11,569 bases of DNA from Myxococcales bacterium (lineage in GTDB: Bacteria > Myxococcota > Polyangia > Polyangiales > Polyangiaceae), in assembly GCA_003151595.1 (NCBI GenBank), contig PLXW01000074.1, positions 1 to 11,569 on the forward strand, given 5' to 3'. The stretch's first letter is position 1; every line of letters starts with the position of its first letter. A program made the translations under genes and the position numbers. This document shows positions 5,687 through 11,569 of the stretch, in pieces. The notes beneath the pieces were generated by a model, which ran no database searches, had not been told where the DNA came from, and was given only the letters and a program-made list of their open reading frames with translations.

Positions 5687-8047
5687 ATGATCACTCGAAG
5701 ACTCGCGAACCTCGCGCGCCGGGGCGCGCGCATGTCGTTGTTCCCCTCGATCGGACTGATGATGTTCGCATGCTCGGCCGCGCCGCCAACGGCACCCGCC
5801 GAGCAAGACTCGATCGAGAGCGCGTCGGAAGCGCTCACGTCGCCGTGCGGAAACATCCCGAAGGCATCGGTCTGCAACCGCGAGCAATGCACCGGCGACG
5901 GATGGTTGCAGGTCGCTCTCGCCAAGGGGACGGCGTGCACCTCGTCGACCGGAGCGGCCGGTCGGTGCGATGGCGGCAACCCAGCGAATGAGACGTTCGG
6001 AAAGTGCGTGCCCTCGATCACGGGGAAGCTCGATCCCAACTACTACCTTCTCACGATCCTCTACGCGCCGCCCGGAGCCTCGAGCACCGTGGACTATGGA
6101 ACCGGGCAGACCTTCAGCACGTCGACGTCGCTGACGAGCACCTGGTCCGACGAGTCGAAGATCACCGCCTCGGTCTCCAACAACATCCCTCTGGTCGGAT
6201 CCGGAGGGCTGAGCATCACGACCACGGCCTCTGCCAGCCTGGGGACCAAGGACTCGACCGACGTGAAGTCGACCACCCAGACCGACTTCGAGTTGGCTGG
6301 ACTCGAAGACCTCGTCGACCACGACGTCGATCGGATCTACCTCATGCTCAATCCGCAGTTGAACGTGACGGCGAACGGCGACGACATCTCGTGGGCCTTG
6401 GGCACCCGCGACGGCCAGAACCCGAGCGTGGTGTACGTGACTCCGGGGTGGCTGAAAAACCCGAGCACGATGGAGCCGACGCTCGCCGCCCTGCTCGCCC
6501 AATCCAACATCCTTCCCAGCGACTATCCGCAAATCCTCGCGCTCGATCCGTTCGCCACCGGCACCACGACGTTCGATCCCAATCGATTCGTCTACCAAGG
6601 GGAATTCCCGTTCGAGCCGCCGGCGGCTGGCCAGAAGCAGCAGCCGACCAAGCAGTCGCTCATGGCCTCGTCCACCTCGACGCACGGGACGACGGGATCG
6701 ACCGGCTACAGCGTGGGTGTGACCATCGAAGGCGGGGTCGACTTCACGAAGCTGATGAGCCTCAAGATGTCCAGCAGCAACACCGTCACGTACAAGAGCC
6801 AGAGCGACAACAGCGTCGCGTCGGGAGCGACCATCTCGGCCAGCGCGAGCATTCTTCAGCCTCCGGTCGGGTACGACGGGCCGGTCGAGTTGGACGTCTA
6901 CCTCGACACGGTCTTCAACTCGTTCGTCTTCGCGTTCCGAGGGAGCGTGGGATGCGACGTCGCTCACCTTCGCCAGGGCGACTTCAACGGCGACGGCAAG
7001 TCCGACGTGTTCTGCGACGCCTCCGACGTGACCGGGCAAGTCTCCACGTGGCTGGCCAACGGCGACGGCACGTACGCCGCGACTCAATTCGCGAACCCCT
7101 CCGACCCGACGCCGCTCAGCGGAAACGGCCTCGTCGCGATCGACGTGAGCGGCGACGGACAGACCGACCTCGTTCACCTCACTCCCACGGGCAACGTGCT
7201 CACGTGGCTCTCCAACGGCGATGGCACGTACAAGACCGTTTCGTATTCGACGAGCAGCGACACGTGCCTGCTCAACTGCGGCACCTGGCAGTTCGGTGAC
7301 GTCAACCACGACGGCAAGGCCGATCTGATTCATCTGACGTCGAACCCCGGCGCCGTGGTGACGTGGCTCTCGAACGGGAACGGAACGTACAATCCCGTCT
7401 GGTACACGACGACAGTCGACACTGCGCTCCAGAACGGCGACGGGTTCATGGCGATCGACGTGAACGGCGACGGGAGGAGCGACCTCGTTCACATCACGAC
7501 CAATCCGGGGAACGTCATCACCTGGCTCTCCAACGGAAACGGCGCGTACACGCCTGTGTCGTTCACGACCGCGGCCGACACGTGCCTCATCAACTGCGGC
7601 ACGTGGCAATTCGCCGACGTGAACCACGACGCCAAGATCGACCTGATTCACCTGACGACCAACCCGGGCAACGTGATCACGTGGCTCTCGAACGGAAACG
7701 GCACGTACAACCCGATCTCGTTCACCACGACGACCGATTCGCAGCTTCAAAACGGCAAGGGGCTGCTCGCCGCCGACGTGAACGGCGACGGGAACGCCGA
7801 CCTCGTTCACCTCACGGCGAACACCGGCACCGTCATCACGTGGCTCTCGAACGGCAACGGCACGTACGCCACGTCGTCGTACACGAGCGCGATCGACGGC
7901 TGCCTCACGAACTGCGGCACCTGGCAGTTCGTCGACGTGAATCACGATCAGAAGACGGATCTGATCCACATCGTCGGCAACCAGACCATGTCGTGGATGG
8001 CCAAGGGGGACGGCACGTACAACGTGCTTCCGTCGGCGCTCCCTTGA
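5687..8047 (+). CDS. Large exported protein: Cys-rich segment, Ser/Thr-rich beta module, seven-bladed FG-GAP/VCBS propeller
   Basis: Protein of 786 aa. The ATG at 5687 was chosen because AAGGA (5674-5678) lies 8 nt upstream and a basic-then-hydrophobic export signal follows (1-28), ending MMFAC with Cys29, a weak lipobox. An internal ATG at 5732 is possible. Next come a Cys-rich stretch (C54, C63, C68, C84, C94, C107) and a module of about 300 residues (115-425) that I cannot assign. That module has two Ser/Thr-rich alternating-pattern segments (131-200 and 323-390), with LNPQLNV and the DPFA/DPNRF region between them. From Asp432 to the end are seven repeats of about 53 aa with Ca-binding-type loops (DFNGDGKSD, DVNGDGRSD), each followed by TWLSNGNGTY-like strands. 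This is the integrin-alpha/VCBS propeller pattern. CxxxC pairs occur at 527/531, 633/637 and 739/743. Likely surface-bound or secreted, with the propeller binding a ligand. The function of the middle module is unknown. Confidence 0.85.
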   Translation: MITRRLANLARRGARMSLFPSIGLMMFACSAAPPTAPAEQDSIESASEALTSPCGNIPKASVCNREQCTGDGWLQVALAKGTACTSSTGAAGRCDGGNPANETFGKCVPSITGKLDPNYYLLTILYAPPGASSTVDYGTGQTFSTSTSLTSTWSDESKITASVSNNIPLVGSGGLSITTTASASLGTKDSTDVKSTTQTDFELAGLEDLVDHDVDRIYLMLNPQLNVTANGDDISWALGTRDGQNPSVVYVTPGWLKNPSTMEPTLAALLAQSNILPSDYPQILALDPFATGTTTFDPNRFVYQGEFPFEPPAAGQKQQPTKQSLMASSTSTHGTTGSTGYSVGVTIEGGVDFTKLMSLKMSSSNTVTYKSQSDNSVASGATISASASILQPPVGYDGPVELDVYLDTVFNSFVFAFRGSVGCDVAHLRQGDFNGDGKSDVFCDASDVTGQVSTWLANGDGTYAATQFANPSDPTPLSGNGLVAIDVSGDGQTDLVHLTPTGNVLTWLSNGDGTYKTVSYSTSSDTCLLNCGTWQFGDVNHDGKADLIHLTSNPGAVVTWLSNGNGTYNPVWYTTTVDTALQNGDGFMAIDVNGDGRSDLVHITTNPGNVITWLSNGNGAYTPVSFTTAADTCLINCGTWQFADVNHDAKIDLIHLTTNPGNVITWLSNGNGTYNPISFTTTTDSQLQNGKGLLAADVNGDGNADLVHLTANTGTVITWLSNGNGTYATSSYTSAIDGCLTNCGTWQFVDVNHDQKTDLIHIVGNQTMSWMAKGDGTYNVLPSALP
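6977..8047 (+). repeat. Coding tandem repeats: 159-bp blades in a 318-bp alternating super-repeat
   Basis: Seven FG-GAP/VCBS blades. The TGGCTCTC-type motif recurs 159 bp apart (for example 7520 and 7679), and the Cys-pair segment recurs at 7259, 7577 and 7895, exactly 318 bp (106 codons) apart. From blade 2 on, even blades carry GDG-type Ca loops and the ending DLVH. Odd blades carry NHD loops and DLIH and are preceded by C-x3-CGTWQF. This points to growth by duplication of blade pairs. Copies are close but not identical, with many silent changes. Confidence 0.9.
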
Positions 8048-8076
8048 TGGGCGCCGTCGCGTGAAGCGGCGTGGAG

Positions 8077-8103
8077 GGCCGGCATCGAAAGGTGCCGGCC
8101 TTT
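8077..8103 (+). terminator. Rho-independent-type terminator of the FG-GAP lipoprotein gene
   Basis: Perfect 8-bp arms, GGCCGGCA (8077-8084) and TGCCGGCC (8093-8100), with an 8-nt loop, followed by TTT. It lies 29 bp after the stop codon, in the 70-bp gap between convergent genes. On the minus strand there is no T run, so it mainly serves the + strand. Confidence 0.6.
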
Positions 8104-8117
8104 CGCGCGTGGGGAGG

Positions 8118-8726
8118 TCACGGGGTGACGGCGCGACGAACGACCGGATACGCCGCGGTCAGACGCGCGTCCGCCACGGCGAGGAATCCGCACGCCGCGA
8201 AGAGCGCCTCCGGCCCCATCATCGCTTCTTCGTCGTGAAGTCGGCCGTGCGTCGTCTCGTGAACGTGCCGCGGGTACGCTTCGATCACGCGGCCTCCGCG
8301 CGACGCGACGAACGTCGGCGCGGCCTCGAGCAGCGCGCGTGCGACGCCGCGTCGTCGCGCGCGCGGGTCGATGAGAAAGCACCCGACCGACCACACGCCG
8401 TCGTCGTCGCCGAGATCGACGGCGCGGTATACGGGGAGCTTTCGCAGCTTCGGGACGGCGGCGCGGGGCGTGAGCTTCATCCAGCCGATCGCTTCGACGG
8501 CGTCGAGCGCGACGAGCCCGCGCGAAGCATCGGCGCCGCAGGCGAGCGCCTTCTCCATCTCGGCTCGGTTGACGAGCGGCTCGGTCGCGCACTGCGCGAG
8601 CCACTCGTTCTTCGTCCCTTCGAAGTGCCAGTAGCGACAGAAGCACGGCGACGCCGCGCGCTCGAACAGCGTGCTCCACGCCTGCGCGTTCGATTCGCTG
8701 AGTGGCTCGACGCGAATCGCGCTCAC
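8118..8726 (-). CDS. GNAT-family N-acetyltransferase
   Basis: Protein of 202 aa. The GTG start at 8726 overlaps the gatA stop (GTGA, 8723-8726), so it is read by translational coupling. The earlier part of this open frame lies inside gatA and is shadow. GNAT features: CFCRYWHFEGTKNEWL near the N-terminus (28-42), the central strand GVWSVGCFLIDP (110-121) followed by the acetyl-CoA phosphate loop RARRRGVARALLEAA (122-136), and a terminal GPEALFAACGF segment (171-181) matching the usual FxxxGF end of the fold. It should transfer an acetyl group from acetyl-CoA to an amine. The acceptor is unknown (protein, small molecule or antibiotic). Its position as third gene after gatC-gatA, where gatB often stands, is notable, but a role in tRNA amidation is not implied by sequence. 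It is convergent with the upstream + strand lipoprotein gene. Confidence 0.85.
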   Translation of the reverse strand: MSAIRVEPLSESNAQAWSTLFERAASPCFCRYWHFEGTKNEWLAQCATEPLVNRAEMEKALACGADASRGLVALDAVEAIGWMKLTPRAAVPKLRKLPVYRAVDLGDDDGVWSVGCFLIDPRARRRGVARALLEAAPTFVASRGGRVIEAYPRHVHETTHGRLHDEEAMMGPEALFAACGFLAVADARLTAAYPVVRRAVTP

Positions 8727-10228
8727 GACGCCGACGGCGAGTCCGCGCCTGGCGCGGCTCGGTCCACACAAGAAGCCGGCGTCTTGCCGCGCACGCTCGA
8801 CAGCGCCTCCCACGCCGACGCGATCGCGAAGAGGCGCTCTTCGGCCAGCGCGGGCGTCGTCAGCTGAAGACCGATGGGGAGGCCGCTCTTCGTCATCGCG
8901 CACGGCACCGAGATCGAGGGGATGCCCGCGAGGCTCGCCGGCAGCGTGTAGATGTCGTTCAGGTACATCGCCAGCGGGTCGTTCATCTTCTCGCCGAGCT
9001 TGAACGCCGCGGTCGGCGAGGTGGGGGAGGCGATGACGTCGACGTCGCGGAACGCGCTCTCGAAGTCGCGGCACAGGAGCGTGCGGACCTTCTGCGCCTT
9101 CAGGTAGTACGCGTCGTAGTATCCGGCGCTGAGCACGAACGTGCCGAGCAGGATTCGCCGCTTCACCTCGGCGCCGAACCCCGCGTCGCGTGTCGCGCCG
9201 TACATCTCCTTCAAGTCGTTCGAGCGCTCGATGCGGAGCCCGTAACGAACGCCGTCGAAGCGCGCCAGGTTGCTCGACGCTTCGGCCGTCGCGATCACGT
9301 AGTACGTGGCGACCGCGAACTTCGTGTGCGGCAGCTTCACCGGCTTGATGACGCACCCTTCTTTTTCGAGCGCCGCGATCGCCGCGCGCACGCCCGCTTC
9401 CACCTCGGCGTCGATCCCGGCGGCGAAATATTCTTCGGGCACGCCGATGCGCAGCCCCTTCACGCTCGTGCCGCACGCCGCTTCCATGTCCGGCACCGGC
9501 GCATCGAGCGACGTCGCATCCCTCGGATCTTTCCCGGCGATCACCGAGAGCACGCGCGCCGCGCCGCGCACGTCGTTCGCGAACGGCCCGATCTGATCCA
9601 GGCTCGACGCGAACGCGATGAGCCCGTAGCGCGAGACGCGCCCGTACGTCGGCTTCATCCCGACGACTCCGGTGAGCGACGCGGGCTGCCGGATCGATCC
9701 CCCCGTGTCGCTCCCCAGCGCCGCCGCCGTCATGCGCGCGGCGACGGCGACGGCGCTTCCGCCCGACGAGCCCCCCGGCGTGCGGGTGACGTCCCACGGG
9801 TTCTTCGCCGGACCGTACGCGCTGTTCTCGTTCGACGAGCCCATCGCGAACTCGTCCATGTTCGTCTTGCCGGGGAGCAGCGCGTCGGCCGCGCGAAGTC
9901 GGGCGACGACCGTGGCGTCGTACGGTGGGACGTACCCTTCGAGGATCTTCGAGCCTGCCGTCGTCGCGACGCCGCGGGTGCAGAGTGCATCCTTCAGCGC
10001 GACGGGGACTCCGGCGAGCACGCCGAGCGCTTCGCCGCGCGCGCGCTTGGCGTCGATGGCCTGCGCCTGGGCGATCACTTCGCTTCGCGCGACCGCGAGG
10101 AACGCGTGCACGCTCGGATCGCGCGCGTCGATCGCCGCCAGCGTCGCCTCGGCGACCTCGACGGCCTTCACCTCGCCGCCGCGGACCTTCTCCGCGAGCT
10201 CGACGACCCCCAGCGACGCGAGGCTCAT
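8723..10228 (-). CDS. gatA: Asp-tRNA(Asn)/Glu-tRNA(Gln) amidotransferase subunit A
   Basis: Glutaminase subunit of the GatCAB complex, which amidates misacylated Glu-tRNA(Gln) and Asp-tRNA(Asn) with ammonia released from glutamine. Length 501 aa, slightly above the usual 480-490, the extra being a short Ala/Ser/Asp-rich C-terminal tail. Amidase-signature features: catalytic Lys79 (VALKDAL), GGSSGGS (152-158) with cis-Ser154, and DTGGSIRQPAS with the nucleophile Ser178. These positions match the Lys-Ser-Ser triad of known GatA proteins. GKTNMDEFAMGSSNENSAYGP and VGMKPTYGRVSRYGL are also typical. The ATG overlaps the gatC stop by 4 bp (ATGA, 10225-10228), and the stop overlaps the GNAT start by 4 bp, so the three genes form one tightly coupled minus-strand operon. 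No gatB lies in the window; it is probably elsewhere in the genome. Confidence 0.97.
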   Translation of the reverse strand: MSLASLGVVELAEKVRGGEVKAVEVAEATLAAIDARDPSVHAFLAVARSEVIAQAQAIDAKRARGEALGVLAGVPVALKDALCTRGVATTAGSKILEGYVPPYDATVVARLRAADALLPGKTNMDEFAMGSSNENSAYGPAKNPWDVTRTPGGSSGGSAVAVAARMTAAALGSDTGGSIRQPASLTGVVGMKPTYGRVSRYGLIAFASSLDQIGPFANDVRGAARVLSVIAGKDPRDATSLDAPVPDMEAACGTSVKGLRIGVPEEYFAAGIDAEVEAGVRAAIAALEKEGCVIKPVKLPHTKFAVATYYVIATAEASSNLARFDGVRYGLRIERSNDLKEMYGATRDAGFGAEVKRRILLGTFVLSAGYYDAYYLKAQKVRTLLCRDFESAFRDVDVIASPTSPTAAFKLGEKMNDPLAMYLNDIYTLPASLAGIPSISVPCAMTKSGLPIGLQLTTPALAEERLFAIASAWEALSSVRGKTPASCVDRAAPGADSPSAS

Positions 10229-10578
10229 TCGCCGCTCCCGCTTCCGCTGTCCACGAACGGCGGCACCGCGAACCCGCCCGCCGCCACGCGCGGCGCTTGC
10301 GACAGCGCGTCTTCGTGCGACAGCCCGGGGATCACCTCGTCGGCGCGCAACGCCGCGCGCGCCTCTGGTGTAGACCGAGTCGCGCTTCGCGCTTGCTCGC
10401 CGTCCTGAACGTGCGCGGTCGGCGGGACGTTCGACGTATCGAGCGTCTCCAGCTCGCTCACGTATTTCACGATGGCGGCGAGCTCGTGGGTCAGCTTCTC
10501 GGCCTCGGCGTCGGTCAGCGAGAGCGACGATAGCTGTGCGACGTGCGAAATCAGTGCGCGATCGAGAAGCGAAGGCAT
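10225..10578 (-). CDS. gatC: Asp-tRNA(Asn)/Glu-tRNA(Gln) amidotransferase subunit C
   Basis: Small belt-like subunit that holds GatA and GatB together in the tRNA amidotransferase. The ATG at 10578 is preferred over an in-frame TTG at 10590. A GGAGGT site (complement of 10594-10599) lies 15 nt upstream of the ATG, rather far, but only 3 nt from the TTG. Length 117 aa against the usual 93-100. Typical parts: the N-terminal helix ISHVAQLSSLSLTDAEAEKL, ELETLDTSNVPPTAH, and the C-terminal LRADEV, EDALSQAP and GGFAVPPFV. Between PTAH and LRADEV there are about 20 residues (57-76, bases 10351-10410) where about seven are normal, giving a charged insertion of about 13 residues. A Gly/Ser tail ends the protein. 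It overlaps gatA by 4 bp and is first gene of the operon, divergent from nfo. Confidence 0.93.
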   Translation of the reverse strand: MPSLLDRALISHVAQLSSLSLTDAEAEKLTHELAAIVKYVSELETLDTSNVPPTAHVQDGEQARSATRSTPEARAALRADEVIPGLSHEDALSQAPRVAAGGFAVPPFVDSGSGSGE

Positions 10579-10615
10579 GGCGCGGCGCAAGCTACCTCCG
10601 CCCGGCGACGCGCGC

Positions 10616-10621
10616 TATAGG
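10616..10621 (+). promoter_or_regulatory. Possible -10 box for nfo (leaderless mRNA?)
   Basis: TATAGG ends 6 nt before the nfo ATG, the usual distance from a -10 box to a transcription start, so the mRNA could begin at or next to the start codon. No good -35 box and no Shine-Dalgarno lie in front of the ATG. This is weak, position-based evidence within the 49-bp divergent gap with gatC. Confidence 0.3.
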
Positions 10622-10627
10622 GCGGCG

Positions 10628-11542
10628 ATGCTGTTCGGTGCGCACGAGTCGGTGGCGGGCGGAGTCTCCACGGTGTTCGCACGGGCGAAGATCGACGACT
10701 GCCGCGCGATCCAGATCTTCACGAAGAACTCGAACCAGTGGAAGGAGCCTGTGCTCGCGCCCGAGGTGATCGCCGCGTTCCGCGCTGGCCGTGAAGCGTA
10801 CGGCCCTCTGCCGATCTCGTCGCACGCCAGCTACCTCATCAACCTCGGCACCGACGACGCCACCGTGCTCGGTCGATCGATCGACGCGCTCGTCGCCGAG
10901 GTCGAACGGTCGAGCGCGCTCGGCGTCGACTACGTGGTGCTTCACCCGGGCGCGCACCTGGGCGCGGGCGAAGAGGTCGGTCTTGCGCGCGTCTGCGAGG
11001 CGATCGACGCCGTTCACGCGCGCACGCCGAACGCGACGGCGGGGATCCTCCTCGAGAACACGGCGGGGCAGGGGACGTGCGTGGGCCACAGGTTCGAGCA
11101 CCTGCAAGCGATCTTCGAAGGGGCCAGGACGTCGTCGCGCCTCGGCGTGTGCATCGACACGCAGCACTCGTTCGCCGCCGGCTACGACCTCTCGACGGAG
11201 GAGGGGTATGAAAAGACGATGCGATCGATCGACACGTGCGTCGGCCTCGATCGCGTCCGCGCGTTCCATCTGAACGACTCGAAGAAGCCGCTCGGCGCGC
11301 GCGTCGATCGCCACGAGCACCTCGGCGAGGGGTTGCTCGGGCTGGGCGTGTTCTGGAGGCTCGCGAACGACAAGCGATTCACGAACGTGCCTGCCGTGCT
11401 GGAGACGGAGCCGCGCGAAGGGGGCGAGCCGTATCGGGCGGAGGTGGCGTTGTTGAATGGGCTCGTGGGGGCGGGGGAGCCGGAGAGGAAGGTCGCGTTC
11501 GCGCTGGAGGTGGTGGAGGCGAAGGGGAAGAAGAAGCGTTAG
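10628..11542 (+). CDS. nfo: Endonuclease IV (AP endonuclease)
   Basis: Zinc-dependent apurinic/apyrimidinic endonuclease that cuts 5' of abasic sites and trims blocked 3' ends in base excision repair. Length 304 aa (E. coli Nfo is 285). All nine metal ligands are visible: His66 (ISSHASY), His106 (VVLHPGAH), Glu143 (LLENTAGQG), Asp177 and His180 (CIDTQHSFAAG), His214 (FHLNDS), Asp227 and His229 (RVDRHEHLG) and Glu259 (VLETE). The start at 10628 gives MLFGAHESVAGG, the normal family N-terminus; the open frame upstream is gatC antisense. A Lys-rich C-terminal tail (KGKKKR) is extra. The gene is divergent from gatC with 49 bp between starts, so the two promoters must lie close together or overlap. 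The last 150 bases are markedly richer in G than the rest. Confidence 0.96.
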   Translation: MLFGAHESVAGGVSTVFARAKIDDCRAIQIFTKNSNQWKEPVLAPEVIAAFRAGREAYGPLPISSHASYLINLGTDDATVLGRSIDALVAEVERSSALGVDYVVLHPGAHLGAGEEVGLARVCEAIDAVHARTPNATAGILLENTAGQGTCVGHRFEHLQAIFEGARTSSRLGVCIDTQHSFAAGYDLSTEEGYEKTMRSIDTCVGLDRVRAFHLNDSKKPLGARVDRHEHLGEGLLGLGVFWRLANDKRFTNVPAVLETEPREGGEPYRAEVALLNGLVGAGEPERKVAFALEVVEAKGKKKR

Positions 11543-11545
11543 TGC

Positions 11546-11569
11546 GGGGTCGGGGTCGCGTTCGGGGTC
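11546..11569 (+). repeat. Short G-run repeat after nfo, cut by window end
   Basis: Three GGGG runs (11546-11549, 11552-11555, 11564-11567), each followed by TC, start 4 nt after the nfo stop codon. The tract continues past the window, so its extent is unknown. It could be the start of a GGGGTC-type simple repeat. Confidence 0.4.

Noticed and set aside
5045..7969. 974-aa minus-strand open frame opposite the propeller genes
   Set aside because: Its repeats (VREPRDH, VHV-type) mirror the sense VCBS repeats; no start signal or domain supports it.
6977..8047. CRISPR-like or mobile repeat array
   Set aside because: The repeats are in-frame protein blades with coding-type silent variation and no spacers or terminal inverted repeats.
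8727..9797. Upstream extension of the GNAT open frame
   Set aside because: It lies wholly inside gatA in another frame and is Arg-rich; the GTG at 8726 gives a normal GNAT N-terminus.

Overview
The window is high-GC DNA (about two thirds G+C by eye, with third codon positions almost always G or C). It looks like a chromosome segment from a myxobacterium, most likely of the Sorangium/Polyangium/Labilithrix type. The clues are a Ser/Thr kinase with the 'GGMAEVYLA' glycine loop, the 'HRDVSPGN' catalytic loop and a DUF4388-like tail, several secreted Cys- and Ser/Thr-rich lipoproteins, and a poxvirus-like topoisomerase IB. The taxonomic call is inference. No tRNA, rRNA, CRISPR, IS element or phage gene was seen.

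Left part (1-3624, all +): the C-terminal catalytic half of DNA topoisomerase IB, cut by the window edge; a 683-aa protein kinase with GYF-like and DUF4388-like C-terminal domains; and, 21 bp later, a membrane-anchored SGNH/DUF4886-like hydrolase, probably in the same transcript.

Middle part (3625-8117, +): three exported proteins of unknown role. A small Cys-containing lipoprotein (3724-4383) is followed after 13 bp by a secreted protein with about six lectin-propeller-like repeats (4397-5476). After a 210-bp gap comes a 786-aa putative lipoprotein (5687-8047), built from a Cys-rich segment, a Ser/Thr-rich beta module of unknown function and a seven-bladed FG-GAP/VCBS propeller. The last six blades of that propeller alternate between two types, giving an exact 318-bp period. 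This is the most unusual part of the window and could be a surface or secreted binding system, perhaps effector-like. Its function cannot be proved from sequence. A terminator-like hairpin closes the block.

Right part (8118-11569): a tightly overlapping minus-strand operon gatC-gatA-GNAT (two 4-bp overlaps). GatC and GatA are two of the three subunits of the tRNA-dependent amidotransferase that makes Gln-tRNA(Gln)/Asn-tRNA(Asn). gatB is not in the window, and an acetyltransferase follows gatA instead. Only 49 bp away, and divergent, lies nfo (endonuclease IV) with all nine metal ligands. The window ends in a G-run-rich sequence just downstream of nfo.
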